64,000 nt of DNA from Spirochaetales bacterium Spiro_05 (GCA_001603115.1 LVBG01000020.1:24482-88481); one strand, 5' to 3'. Numbered from the stretch's first letter, positions 29,065 to 39,238 are shown. A program made the numbers and translations. Notes: generated from the letters alone by a model not told the origin.

Positions 29065-29210
29065 GGATTTGGAAAAACGGAACGGGGTGTGATTCCCCGG
29101 CGGTCCCGCCACTGTAATCGACGATGAACACAGATATGCCATTGTCCAAGAAGGATGAGAAGGCCTGTCAGTAAGTTGACTCGTAAGCCAGGAGACGTTT
29201 CCAGATGACA
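29065..29210 (+). ncRNA. Cobalamin riboswitch
   Basis: GGGTGTGATTCCCCGGCGGTCCCGCCACTGTAATCG ... GTAAGCCAGGAGAC B12-box-like pattern, upstream of a TonB-dependent receptor. Confidence 0.9.
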
Positions 29211-29318
29211 ATTCTTCGTGGAAAAAGAGACAGCGCCCAGGACACGGGTATACCTTAGGTATATTCTCATCCCTTCCATGAAGCATTGCATCCAGACTAC
29301 ACACCCTGGAGGCCCTTC

Positions 29319-31214
29319 ATGAAGAAGCGCGGAATCTTCTCTCTGGTCCTGTTGCTTGCCCTCTCTCCCCTCTTTGCAGCACAAGACATCACCGACCTTG
29401 GCACAGCCTTTGAGCTTGTCGTAGCAGAAAGCTCACTTGCTGAAGCCCAGACAAACACAGCATCCTCAGTCTCCGTAATCGGCAAAGAGGAAATCGCATC
29501 CTACAACGCACAAACTACCGCAGAACTCGTCGGCAAAGCCATCGGCACATCCTTCAACTCCTACGGAGGCCTTGGCGCACTGCAAACCGTTGTCATCCGA
29601 GGAGCAACATCTTCCAAGAACCTCATCTATCTTGATGGCGTTCTTCTTTCCTCTGCCCACAACGGCTCTGTCGACCTCTCCATCATTCCCATCGATATCA
29701 TTGAAAGTATTGAGATCATCAAGAGCGGCCCGGGAAACCTTGGCAGAACCAATGCCATCGGGGGCATGGTGAACATCATCACCAAGAAAGGACAGAAAAG
29801 TGACACACCCTTCTCCCTCACCGTGGAGAACGGCTCCTTCCTTCCCCTTCCCTACGGAACCAGCAATGAGCGCAACTGGGCTTCCCTGGTGGACAGCCAG
29901 AAACTCGACCTCTCCTACACCAACGAAAATCTGGTGGCAAGTTTCGGGGGCCTCATTGCCCAGAACGCCTACACCTATGAGAATGCAGGCACCCAACTCA
30001 GAGACAATGCCCAAGTCCAGGAAGTACATGGATCGGTCAACTACAAGCAGGGACTCTCCGACCTTGCCTCGTTCAACACCCAGAACCTGGTGAGCTACAA
30101 GAACCTGGGATTACCTGGTGGTTATGTAATTAGTGGAGGTTACGGAGGTCTTACACCCAACGACTATGAGCAAGATCTTCTTGTGAACACCCATAATACA
30201 TTTGAACTTGCCGAGCTTACCCCCACCATGGAAAAACTCACCACCCAACTGAACTACAGCTTTGCAAGAACCTTCTACCATGATGACGACTATCAGGACA
30301 GCACCCACAACAAACACAAGGCAGCTGCCCAAGCCGAAGCAACCTGGAATGTTGGAGAGAACTACACCCTTACCACCGACGTTCTCTACTCGCTCGACTA
30401 CGTTGATAGTACTGATGTAGGTAAAAATACCCGCAATACCATCTCCAGTGCTGCCAATGCCAGCCTGTATTTCCAGGAAGGCAAACTCTCCCTGCACCCT
30501 AGCATCAACGTGGCCTTCATCAGTGACCTCAAGGTACTCTCTCCGAATGCTTCCCTGGGATTCATCTATCTCATCAATCCTTCCGTGGACCTCAGTGCAA
30601 CACTTAGCTATGCAGAAAACGTACCCACCTTCTCCGACCTCTATTGGCCTTCCTCCGGGAACCCCAACCTCAAGACGGAAAAGGGCTTGAATGCTGATAT
30701 CGGTCTTACCACAACCATTGGAAATTTCACCTACGAAGGCAGTCTGTTCGGGAGAAACATCTACAATGCAATCGCCTACTCATCAACGACCTATCTTCCG
30801 GACAACATCGCCCACAGTGTCTACCTTGGAACCGAACAGAGTGCAGAATTCACGCTCAACGACATTGCCTCTCTCCAGGCAAACTACCAGTACAACAAAA
30901 GCTATGACCTCTCCAACGGCAAGACCTTTGCCGACAACGTAGAGGTTTCGAGCATCAGAAAGCACACTGCAAAAGGCTCTCTCTTCCTTGCCTCCGGCAA
31001 GTTTGATTCAGCACTCAGTGCAGAGTATTTGGGCAAGACAAGTTCACTCGAAAGTGTGTTCCTGATCAATCTCAGTGTCGGTATGCAAGTGACCGAAGCT
31101 CTGAATGCCTATGTGGCGATAGACAACCTGCTCAATACATCCTACGAGCTTACCAGCGGTGGCTACCCCATGCCTGGCACAAAGATCCGCCTCGGCGGAA
31201 AACTGAGGTTCTAG
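29319..31214 (+). CDS. TonB-dependent outer-membrane receptor, BtuB-like
   Basis: Signal peptide, TonB-box/plug region SSVSVIGKEEIASYNAQTTAELV, beta-barrel, terminal F; riboswitch context. Confidence 0.87.
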   Translation: MKKRGIFSLVLLLALSPLFAAQDITDLGTAFELVVAESSLAEAQTNTASSVSVIGKEEIASYNAQTTAELVGKAIGTSFNSYGGLGALQTVVIRGATSSKNLIYLDGVLLSSAHNGSVDLSIIPIDIIESIEIIKSGPGNLGRTNAIGGMVNIITKKGQKSDTPFSLTVENGSFLPLPYGTSNERNWASLVDSQKLDLSYTNENLVASFGGLIAQNAYTYENAGTQLRDNAQVQEVHGSVNYKQGLSDLASFNTQNLVSYKNLGLPGGYVISGGYGGLTPNDYEQDLLVNTHNTFELAELTPTMEKLTTQLNYSFARTFYHDDDYQDSTHNKHKAAAQAEATWNVGENYTLTTDVLYSLDYVDSTDVGKNTRNTISSAANASLYFQEGKLSLHPSINVAFISDLKVLSPNASLGFIYLINPSVDLSATLSYAENVPTFSDLYWPSSGNPNLKTEKGLNADIGLTTTIGNFTYEGSLFGRNIYNAIAYSSTTYLPDNIAHSVYLGTEQSAEFTLNDIASLQANYQYNKSYDLSNGKTFADNVEVSSIRKHTAKGSLFLASGKFDSALSAEYLGKTSSLESVFLINLSVGMQVTEALNAYVAIDNLLNTSYELTSGGYPMPGTKIRLGGKLRF

Positions 31215-31217
31215 CCT

Positions 31218-31637
31218 ATGGAGTTCACCAACCTCATCTCCATCATGCACAAGGGAGGAGCGGTCATGTGGCCGCTCTATGCCCTCTTGGTCGTAACGAT
31301 AGTGCTGAGCATCGAGCGAACCATCACGCTCATCGTACTGTGGAAGAAACAGGAACCCATGGTCAAGGAGAGCCTGGAAAAGCCACTTTCCATCCTCGAC
31401 CTCATTGCCATGATAGCCCCGGTACTCGGATTCCTCGGAACCGTAACCGGCATGATCAACGCCTTCAAGTCGGTATCGGAAGCATCATCAGTCCAGCTGC
31501 AAGTCGTTGCAGCAGGACTGTATGAAGCCCTCTTCACCACCGCCTTCGGCCTGATCATCTCCATCCTGGCTACCGTGTTTTCCTTCTTCCTCGACCTAGC
31601 CATTGAGAGCCTATGCGAAAAAAGCGAAGAGACCTAG
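31218..31637 (+). CDS. ExbB/TolQ/MotA-family proton channel protein
   Basis: MAPVLGFLGTVTGMINAF; AAGLYEALFTTAFGLIISI. Confidence 0.85.
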   Translation: MEFTNLISIMHKGGAVMWPLYALLVVTIVLSIERTITLIVLWKKQEPMVKESLEKPLSILDLIAMIAPVLGFLGTVTGMINAFKSVSEASSVQLQVVAAGLYEALFTTAFGLIISILATVFSFFLDLAIESLCEKSEET

Positions 31638-31975
31638 GCCAAGCCAGCGACATAGCATTCCTCCTCATCATCTTTTTCCTGCTTCTCTCAGGCATCTCCT
31701 CTTCCCACAGCCTCTCCCTGCAACTCCCATCAAACACAACGACCAGCGCTTCTTCAGAAGAACCTAGCTTGCTGACGCTCACCCTCACACGAAATGGAGC
31801 ACTTTCTCTCAACAACCAAACAACCTCTCTCTCCCAGCTTCCCAGCCTCGTATACCGTACGACTGACCTTATATTGGAAGTGGAAGCCGCAACAGCATGG
31901 CAAGAGGTAGTTTCCATCCTCTCTGTCCTCCAGCAGCTGCAACCTGCTTCTCTGGAATTGGAGATGATGCCATGA
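31613..31975 (+). CDS. ExbD/TolR-family protein
   Basis: ASDIAFLLIIFFLLLSG TM segment; operonic overlap. Confidence 0.75.
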   Translation: MRKKRRDLGQASDIAFLLIIFFLLLSGISSSHSLSLQLPSNTTTSASSEEPSLLTLTLTRNGALSLNNQTTSLSQLPSLVYRTTDLILEVEAATAWQEVVSILSVLQQLQPASLELEMMP

Positions 31976-32325
31976 GGAAGAAGAGAACTACCCCACCCTC
32001 CGCCCTTACGGACATTGCCTTTCTTCTCTTGCACTTCTTCCTCATCATGGCCATCACAAGCCACCAGAGCCCTGTGCCTCTGAATCCTGCACAAACCTCA
32101 GCCCAGAAGATGGATCTGAAGGACATCGCTACACTCTTGGTTTCCCAGGATGGACAACTCTTCCTCGATGGGAATCCCGTCATCCTTGAAACCCTTCCAT
32201 CCGAAAGCACCTATGCCCTGCTTGCTGACAAGAACACCCCGTTCTCCGTCCTTTTTCCCATTATTGAGTATCTGCGAGAACAAGGTACAGAAACCCTGCA
32301 CTGCCTTGTGGAGGAGACTCCATGA
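31972..32325 (+). CDS. Second ExbD/TolR-family protein
   Basis: MRKKRTTPPSALTDIAFLLLHFFLIMAI; ATGA overlap; start trimmed. Confidence 0.75.
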   Translation: MRKKRTTPPSALTDIAFLLLHFFLIMAITSHQSPVPLNPAQTSAQKMDLKDIATLLVSQDGQLFLDGNPVILETLPSESTYALLADKNTPFSVLFPIIEYLREQGTETLHCLVEETP

Positions 32326-32957
32326 ACAGACTGCAAACACTGCTTCTTGGTTTGGTCCTTACCATGCTTATGACAGCCCTGCTCTTTCTGCCTCTTCGCA
32401 TGAAAGAAAATAAGAAGTCCTCTGTTACTCCAGCAACCGCAGCAACCCTGTCTCTGGTCAGAAGAGTTTCAGTTCAACCGACACCACAGCATCAAGAACC
32501 AAAAGCAGAAGAGCCAGTCCAAGAAATCCAAACACCCAAAGAACAGAAGCCACTGGAAGAGATATCTCCTCAAGAGCAGCTCCCGTCCCCTGCTGCAGTT
32601 TTGCCAGAACCTGCAATGGTATTGGCACAAGACGAACCTTTGCCTTCTCTCATAGAGGGCTACTACCCGATCGAAAGCGTGACCGAGGCCCCTGTCTTTG
32701 ACAGAAAGCAACTTGCCCTGCGTATCGTCTACCCACCCCTTGCCAAACGACAAGGCAAGGAGGGCTTGGTCATGCTCAGGCTCTTCCTCTCCGATACCGG
32801 CTTTGTAGAACGCATCCTCATCGAGGAAGATCCCGGCTATGGCCTTGCCCAAGCCGCAGTTTCCGCCTTCACCGGCTTCCAAGCACAACCGGCAATGAAA
32901 AACGGCACTGCCGTACCTGTAACGTTGCGTTATCCAGTCCGCTTCTCACTTAATTAG
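32322..32957 (+). CDS. TonB-family energy transducer
   Basis: N-terminal TM, Pro/Glu-rich spacer, C-terminal YPPLAKRQGKEGLVMLRLFLSDTGFVERI. Confidence 0.85.
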   Translation: MNRLQTLLLGLVLTMLMTALLFLPLRMKENKKSSVTPATAATLSLVRRVSVQPTPQHQEPKAEEPVQEIQTPKEQKPLEEISPQEQLPSPAAVLPEPAMVLAQDEPLPSLIEGYYPIESVTEAPVFDRKQLALRIVYPPLAKRQGKEGLVMLRLFLSDTGFVERILIEEDPGYGLAQAAVSAFTGFQAQPAMKNGTAVPVTLRYPVRFSLN

Positions 32958-33197
32958 GAACACTTCTTACATCCTAGTAATCTGCTAGGCTATTTTTGTC
33001 TACAAATTGTACAAATCATTCAGACAAACAGCAGTAGTTGTGACACAGTTCTTACTTTTTTCGATGTTTCATGCAAATACATAGGTACAAAGCAAAACAT
33101 TCTTCTTACAACACACATAAACATACAGCATTGTTGTCACAAGTTAGGCAAACGTTTTACGGCTACTTATTTTGTTATATTATATTAATTTATTTAC

Positions 33198-33219
33198 TTT
33201 CATTATAATTATAATGAAA
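33198..33219. promoter_or_regulatory. Perfect 22-bp palindrome, possible operator
   Basis: TTTCATTATAATTATAATGAAA, 36 bp upstream of the -35 of copy B promoter. Confidence 0.55.
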
Positions 33220-33255
33220 AATAATCGTTTTTATTAAAGATTTTTTATCTTCCTG

Positions 33256-33360
33256 TTGACATAAGTCGCTTCTTTTACTATAGTACAAGTGTGCTTTGGG
33301 AAAGGCACTGGAACATAGAACATCTTGCACCGGGGCCGAAGCCCTGAAAGGAACTACATC
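33256..33360 (+). promoter_or_regulatory. Sigma70-like promoter plus conserved 5' leader (copy B)
   Basis: TTGACA-17-TATAGT, then GTGTGCTttGGGAAAG, CTTGCAC, hairpin GGGGCcgaaGCCCTG, AAAGGA. Confidence 0.7.
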
Positions 33361-33912
33361 ATGAAAAAGAACATCTTAGCCGTACTTCTGGTAATCACCG
33401 TTTCCACCTTCGCAGCATTCGCTGTAGTAACCGATTCTGGAACTCTCAATGTCGCAACCGCCGTACAGGGTGTAAACCTCATTGGCGTATTTGCAACTGG
33501 CACCGCAGCACCTACAGGTAATGCTGCAGCAAACTGGACTGGTTCATATACTGCACCAACCGTAAACTCTGCAACCGAAACTGCCGTTGGAGTTGTCCAT
33601 ACCAGAAGCAACAATCGTACCGGATATAGCGTAACCATGGCTGCAGGACCGCTGTCCAGCACAGGTACCACTACTGTTTACTTGGGCTATGTTGCCAAAG
33701 CATACGATGGCGCAACGCTCTCTGGAACTTCCACCTACGATGCAACTGGCACGACTACTTCGGGAACCGCTGCCACCATCATCAGCACCGGCAATCTCAA
33801 TGGAATCACCACCACCTCGCGTGATATCAAGATTGAAATTCCGAACTATGCAACCGCACTGGAAGGTAGCTACACTGGTACCATTACCTTCAACTACACT
33901 TCCAACAACTAA
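33361..33912 (+). CDS. Small exported protein of unknown function (copy B)
   Basis: MKKNILAVLLVITVSTFAAFA signal; Thr/Ser/Ala-rich beta-like sequence ending GSYTGTITFNYTSNN. Confidence 0.78.
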   Translation: MKKNILAVLLVITVSTFAAFAVVTDSGTLNVATAVQGVNLIGVFATGTAAPTGNAAANWTGSYTAPTVNSATETAVGVVHTRSNNRTGYSVTMAAGPLSSTGTTTVYLGYVAKAYDGATLSGTSTYDATGTTTSGTAATIISTGNLNGITTTSRDIKIEIPNYATALEGSYTGTITFNYTSNN

Positions 33913-33936
33913 GAACCATCACTAGCTTGTCTGTCC

Positions 33937-33971
33937 AAGGCCACCTCTCCCGCAGGTGGCCTTCTCTTTTG
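33937..33971 (+). terminator. Rho-independent terminator
   Basis: AAGGCCACCT-ctcccgc-AGGTGGCCTTCTCTTTT. Confidence 0.85.
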
Positions 33972-34040
33972 CCTGGATACAGGAAGAGGGCCTTTCGGCC
34001 CCCTCTGTCTTTCTAGATTTCTTCATTGTTCTGCGTTCGG

Positions 34041-35285
34041 TCACTCCGAAGTGAGCAAACGCTTGCTGAGTGTTCTCAGACAGTGGAAGGTGGAGTCTGC
34101 AGGGATGAAGGCATAGCTCTTGGTCCGCTTGAGCACCAAGCCCTCCACCACCTGCTCCACCGTGTAGAAGTTGCCTCCGATGCGGTTGTTGTCATAGGGG
34201 GCGAAGGCTGTGGCGTAGAAGAGGCTTCTTGTCTCCCCGCTCTTGATCGTAACCGTAGTTTCGGCTCCCATGATGGCATCACTCGCCAGTGCATTGTTGA
34301 TGCCTGTGTAGAGGTTATTGGTCCCAGAACCACAGTTGAGCGAGTACTGCTGGCTCATGCCACCTGTATAAAAGGCCCAGGGCGTCTCGCTCCTACCCCC
34401 GAAATCAAAGAGGAAGTTGTTGAAGTTCAGCCCTATCTCATCTTCTGAAAGGGCGGCAGGACCGGGGAAGAAGTTGAAGTAGACCATCTGTTGGCGTGGA
34501 TTGATCACACTCGACCAACCCAGGTTTGCCGAACGGGGAATGACGCCGCTTATCAGATCCGTCTTTCCGATCGGAGGAGGAACCTCGGTCAGGTCGACCG
34601 ATCCTCCTTCTTTGAGCGGAGCCTTCTTCCAGTCCTCAAACTGGGTCGCAGGCTGAAGACGGGAGGCAGCACCATGAAGCTGCAGTTCAGGGGCGGAAGT
34701 CCAGAGCTCGGCTGATGCATTGAGCACACACCCAGACTCCAGGAAAGGAGACCCCACCTCGTTGTTCCAGGTGGTGTTGGCAACCAAAGGATCCGGGGCA
34801 TTGTTGGTGATGAAAATGACCGTGTAGTGTATCGGTTGGTTGGGTAGCAGCATATCAATCTTGCGCACCAGCCACTTTGCCTTTCTGTTGCGCACCATAC
34901 TCATGAGCCACACGCCCCCAAACTCGGGGTCCGTGCCATACCGCTCCACCATCCAGTAGGAAGAAGCGGTGAACCCACTCTGCTCCTGCAGACCCTGGTC
35001 GGACTCATAGGCTGGGCCGAAGTTGGGGAAGCTGAAGTAGGAACCGGCTTTCTGGTAGAGATAGGGGCTGTTTTTCCAGTAGTCAGCGTTCTCATCGCTG
35101 AACACAGAGGTACCGGTACCGCGGTAGTGCGGGATCAGATGGGCATTGAGCCTTCCCCCTTGGGGGGAAATGGAACTCAGTTCGAGCACCATGCCGCCCT
35201 GGTCCTCAACTACCGTCCTGATCAGGTCGTTGGTAAGCACTGTGGCATTTCGACTTTCCCACAATCGCAGACGACGGATATCCAT
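34041..35285 (-). CDS. Uncharacterised protein, possibly carbohydrate-related
   Basis: MDIRRLRLWESRNATVLTNDLIRTVVEDQGGMVLELSSISPQGG; divergent from alpha-galactosidase; no confident family. Confidence 0.65.
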   Translation of the reverse strand: MDIRRLRLWESRNATVLTNDLIRTVVEDQGGMVLELSSISPQGGRLNAHLIPHYRGTGTSVFSDENADYWKNSPYLYQKAGSYFSFPNFGPAYESDQGLQEQSGFTASSYWMVERYGTDPEFGGVWLMSMVRNRKAKWLVRKIDMLLPNQPIHYTVIFITNNAPDPLVANTTWNNEVGSPFLESGCVLNASAELWTSAPELQLHGAASRLQPATQFEDWKKAPLKEGGSVDLTEVPPPIGKTDLISGVIPRSANLGWSSVINPRQQMVYFNFFPGPAALSEDEIGLNFNNFLFDFGGRSETPWAFYTGGMSQQYSLNCGSGTNNLYTGINNALASDAIMGAETTVTIKSGETRSLFYATAFAPYDNNRIGGNFYTVEQVVEGLVLKRTKSYAFIPADSTFHCLRTLSKRLLTSE

Positions 35286-35378
35286 CTCGTTTCTCCTCAT
35301 TCATGGTGTTAAAAACCGCTTATTGACAGTATACTACTCCTACCAGATACTGTCCCATTGTGCAAGGAGTGCAGATTC

Positions 35379-37721
35379 ATGATTTCCAAGAAGGACCGAC
35401 TGTTCAATCTCTCCACCAACCATACCACCTATCTGTTCGCCATCACCGAGACTGGCCACCTTGAACATCTTTACTACGGGCCTCATCTCTCAAACCAGGC
35501 GATCAGCGTTGACGCCCTTGCAGAGAAGCGCAGTCTGAACATAGGAACCGGCACCGCTTACGACAGCGACCACCCCACCCTGTTCATGACCAACCTCTGC
35601 ATGGAGTATTCTACCATGGGAAAGGGAGACTATCGAGAGTGCTCGGTCGATATTGAATACCAGAGAGGTATGCAAACCCTCGATTTCCTCGTAAAGAGCT
35701 ATAGGATCCTGCCCGGAAAGCCCAGGACCTTTGCCGGACTTCCCGAATCGTACGGCACCAAGGAGGTTTGCACCACCTTGGAGATCACCCTCAAGGAGGC
35801 CCTGCTTCCCATCCGTCTGCTGCTCACCTACACCGTTTTCGAGGACAGCAATGTCATTACCAGAAGAGCCACCATCCACAACGACGGCACCTCATCGGTA
35901 CGCATCAAGAACCTTGCCTCGGCACAGCTCGATCTGGACAGTGATGACTGGAAGCTACTCACCTTCGACGGAACCTGGGCACGTGAACGATACATGCAGG
36001 AACGAACCTTGGGTCCTGGCATCATCATCAGCGACAGCAAGAGCGGAGCAAGCTCTGCAGAACACAACCCCTGCATCTTCCTGACCAAGGAGGATGGGGA
36101 GTGCATCGGCATGAACCTCATCTACAGCGGCAACCACCGCGAGCTGGTCGAAACCTCCCCCTTTGGAAAAATCCGATTGCTTACCGGCATCAACCCAGCC
36201 ACCTTCAGTTGGGACCTGAGCCCCCAGGACCGCTTCCAGACGCCTGAGGCTGTCCTCACCTACTCAAACAAGGGCCTGAACGGAGCGAGCGCCAACTTCC
36301 ACCACTTTGTGAACAACCACATTATCAGGGGACCTTGGAAGTTCAGGGAACGGCCGGTGCTCATCAACAACTGGGAAGCGACCTACTTCAACTTCACCGA
36401 GGACAAGCTGCTCAACCTCGCAAAGGAGAGTGCCGAGCTCGGCATGGAGCTCTTCGTCCTGGACGACGGCTGGTTCGGCCTGCGCAACGACGACACCACC
36501 AGCCTTGGCGACTGGACGGTGAACCCCAAGAAACTCTCCTCGGGCCTTGGTGGCCTTGCCTTGGAAGTCCATCGCCTGGGCATGATGTTCGGCCTTTGGG
36601 TAGAGCCTGAGATGGTGAGCATCGAAAGCCAGCTCTACCGAAAACACCCCGAGTGGATGATCGCCATCCCAGGGCGCAGACCCAGTGTCGGGCGCAACCA
36701 GTATCTGCTCGACCTCACCCGTGAGGACGTCCGTTCCTACCTCTTCAAGACGCTCAGTGAAACCTGGCATCTTGCGGATGTAAACTACATCAAGTGGGAT
36801 ATGAACCGCGTCTTCAGCGACCTGTACAGTGCAAACGCCGAACTTCGCAACCATGGGGAGTTCCTCCACCGCTATGTGCTGGGACTCTACGACCTTCTGG
36901 GCAAGCTTACCCAAGCCTTCCCGAATGTGCTCTTTGAGTCATGCGCAAGCGGTGGCAACCGCTTCGACCTTGGGATGCTCTGCTACATGCCCCAGACCTG
37001 GACCAGTGACAATACCGACGAACACTGCCGCCTCTACATCCAGGAAGGAACCAGCTGCGGGTATCCCCTCTCCACCATGGGCTGTCATGTAAGTGCATCG
37101 CCCAACCACCAGACCCTGCGCAAGACCGACATCGAGTCGAGGTTCAACGTCGCAGCCTTCGGCGTGCTCGGCTATGAGCTGGACATCACCAAGCTCAACC
37201 GACAGCAGAAAGAGGCGATCAGGGCACAAATCGCCTTCTACAAAGCCCATCGCTCACTCTTGCAGTATGGGAATTTCACCAGGATCAAGCTGGCAAACAG
37301 CGACTCCAACCACGTCGTTTGGGCCGTGGCAAAGGAGGACAAGAGCGAGTTGCTCGTCCTCTTTGCCCAGAAGCTGAATCCAGCCAACCCCGGCAGTGAC
37401 AAGCTGAGAGTACAGGGTGTGGACCATGACGCAATCTATGAGGTCTTCCCCCGCCAGCAGAAAATCGATATCAAGATGTTCGGAGACCTGGTAAACCGCA
37501 TCAGCCCGGTACCCATCACCGAAGGAGGTCTTGCCCAGGACACCATCAGCAAGAACATCTCGCTGGACAGTGAAGTGGAGCATTACCGGGTGACAGGCGA
37601 GCAGGTGGCATACGCCGGCATCAAGCTGAACCAGCAGTTTGGCGGCACAGGCTACGATGCCATGACGCGGGTATTGGGCGACTTCGGCTCGAGGATCTAC
37701 ATCTTCAAGAAGATCAACTGA
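35379..37721 (+). CDS. Alpha-galactosidase, GH36
   Basis: ELFVLDDGWFGLRNDDTTSLGDWTVNPKKL; YIKWDMNR; FESCASGGNRFDLGML. Confidence 0.92.
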   Translation: MISKKDRLFNLSTNHTTYLFAITETGHLEHLYYGPHLSNQAISVDALAEKRSLNIGTGTAYDSDHPTLFMTNLCMEYSTMGKGDYRECSVDIEYQRGMQTLDFLVKSYRILPGKPRTFAGLPESYGTKEVCTTLEITLKEALLPIRLLLTYTVFEDSNVITRRATIHNDGTSSVRIKNLASAQLDLDSDDWKLLTFDGTWARERYMQERTLGPGIIISDSKSGASSAEHNPCIFLTKEDGECIGMNLIYSGNHRELVETSPFGKIRLLTGINPATFSWDLSPQDRFQTPEAVLTYSNKGLNGASANFHHFVNNHIIRGPWKFRERPVLINNWEATYFNFTEDKLLNLAKESAELGMELFVLDDGWFGLRNDDTTSLGDWTVNPKKLSSGLGGLALEVHRLGMMFGLWVEPEMVSIESQLYRKHPEWMIAIPGRRPSVGRNQYLLDLTREDVRSYLFKTLSETWHLADVNYIKWDMNRVFSDLYSANAELRNHGEFLHRYVLGLYDLLGKLTQAFPNVLFESCASGGNRFDLGMLCYMPQTWTSDNTDEHCRLYIQEGTSCGYPLSTMGCHVSASPNHQTLRKTDIESRFNVAAFGVLGYELDITKLNRQQKEAIRAQIAFYKAHRSLLQYGNFTRIKLANSDSNHVVWAVAKEDKSELLVLFAQKLNPANPGSDKLRVQGVDHDAIYEVFPRQQKIDIKMFGDLVNRISPVPITEGGLAQDTISKNISLDSEVEHYRVTGEQVAYAGIKLNQQFGGTGYDAMTRVLGDFGSRIYIFKKIN

Positions 37722-37759
37722 ATCGAGCGCTCTTGCCTGCCTGCGGGCTCTTCGCTATT

Positions 37760-38251
37760 ATGGACAGAATGGAACAGACTGTAATCCATCTCGATGCCCA
37801 AGCGGCATCACTTGCAACCAACCAAGCCTACCTTGCACTCTGCCAGCAGGTTCGCCGCTCTGTCTTCGTACAGGAGCAGGGGGTGAGCGAGGCGATCGAC
37901 TTCGACGGCAAAGATCGCAGTTGTGGTCACCTCCTCCTCATGCTTGGCGATGAGGCGGTAGGAACGCTGCGCATCCGTCGCACCGAGGAAGGCACCAAGC
38001 TTGAACGCATCGCCGTACTCTCCTCCTGCCGTGGCCAGGGATTTGGAGAACTTTTGGTGCGCTGTGCCCTTTCGCTGGTCGAAGGAAACGTCTATATCCA
38101 TGCCCAGGTCCACAGCCAAGGCTTCTATGAGAAGCTCGGCTTTGTCGTAGAGGACCCAACCATCTACTATGAAGCAAACATCCCCCACCGAACCATGATC
38201 TGGCCTCACGGCCGAGGAGCATCACCGTGTATCGTCACAAGACCATCGTAA
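37760..38251 (+). CDS. GNAT family N-acetyltransferase
   Basis: VRRSVFVQEQGVSEAIDFDGKD; KLERIAVLSSCRGQGFGELLVRCAL; exact start uncertain. Confidence 0.82.
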   Translation: MDRMEQTVIHLDAQAASLATNQAYLALCQQVRRSVFVQEQGVSEAIDFDGKDRSCGHLLLMLGDEAVGTLRIRRTEEGTKLERIAVLSSCRGQGFGELLVRCALSLVEGNVYIHAQVHSQGFYEKLGFVVEDPTIYYEANIPHRTMIWPHGRGASPCIVTRPS

Positions 38252-39195
38252 TTGCAGGAGCAGGCGTTTTTGGCACAGCCATGGCCGAACGGCTCTCCTG
38301 GAACACCACCAACACCGTCATTCTCTGGTCCATAGAAGAGGATGTGGTGGAGGACATCAACAAGAACCATCGCAACACAAAATATTTCCCCACCCACTTT
38401 CTGAATACCAGCATCAGGGCAACGACGGACAAGCAGATCTTCAGCAATGCCGATGCCATCATGCTCGTCATCCCCTCCAAGGCCATTGTTTCCTTCACCG
38501 AGGAGATCAGGCCCCTGACCAAGGAAGACTGCATGGTGATCAACCTGGCAAAGGGGATGAGCGACGACGGGGCCTTCATCACCGAGCAGATCCCTTTCCC
38601 CCGCACGGCGAGCATGAAGGGACCTACCTTCGCCATCGAGGTATTGCATGGGCTCCCCTCATCCTTCACCTTCGGGGGGAAACGGGAAGACTACCTCATC
38701 CTCAAGGAGAACATCCTCAAGGATACCGGCTTGTACCTTGACTACACCAGCGACATCCGCTCGGTGGAGTTGATGAGCATTCTCAAGAACATGTATGCCA
38801 TCGCCATAGGGCTTGTCAGCGGTCGCTTCAACTCGCCCAATGTTGACTTTCTCATCTACACCAAGGCAGTGGCTGAGATGAGGCGCTTCCTCTCCCTCTT
38901 CGGTTGCACCACCGAGACCATCTTCTGCTACTGCGGTATCGGTGACCTTGGGCTGACCAGTCTCAACGACCTCTCACGCAACCGCACCCTCGGTCTTCTG
39001 ATGGGCAAGGGCTTTTCCATCGACAACAGCGGAACCAGCGCTACGGTCATTGAGGGAAGCCGGACGGTGAAGCTGATGGGAGAGATGACCCGGAACAAGG
39101 GCGTCGAAGAGGAGTTTCCCTTGGTGCAGGCCCTCTACCGTCTCATGTACGAGGGGGAGACCCTCAACGACTACATGGCAGCTGTCTTCGCCTAG
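38227..39195 (+). CDS. gpsA: NAD(P)H-dependent glycerol-3-phosphate dehydrogenase
   Basis: IVIAGAGVFGTAMAERLS; ELMSILKNMYAIAIGL; GIGDLGLTSLNDLSRNRTLG. Confidence 0.87.
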   Translation: MYRHKTIVIAGAGVFGTAMAERLSWNTTNTVILWSIEEDVVEDINKNHRNTKYFPTHFLNTSIRATTDKQIFSNADAIMLVIPSKAIVSFTEEIRPLTKEDCMVINLAKGMSDDGAFITEQIPFPRTASMKGPTFAIEVLHGLPSSFTFGGKREDYLILKENILKDTGLYLDYTSDIRSVELMSILKNMYAIAIGLVSGRFNSPNVDFLIYTKAVAEMRRFLSLFGCTTETIFCYCGIGDLGLTSLNDLSRNRTLGLLMGKGFSIDNSGTSATVIEGSRTVKLMGEMTRNKGVEEEFPLVQALYRLMYEGETLNDYMAAVFA

Positions 39196-39238
39196 CGAAA
39201 AACGGCCCCACTCAACAAGAGAGGGGCCGCATTTCGCA
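39195..39238. terminator. Hairpin terminator between convergent genes
   Basis: GCGAAAaaCGGCCCC...GGGGCCGcaTTTCGC. Confidence 0.7.

Noticed and set aside
29013-29384. 123-aa minus-strand ORF
   Set aside because: Overlaps the cobalamin riboswitch and the receptor start on the opposite strand; no coding support.
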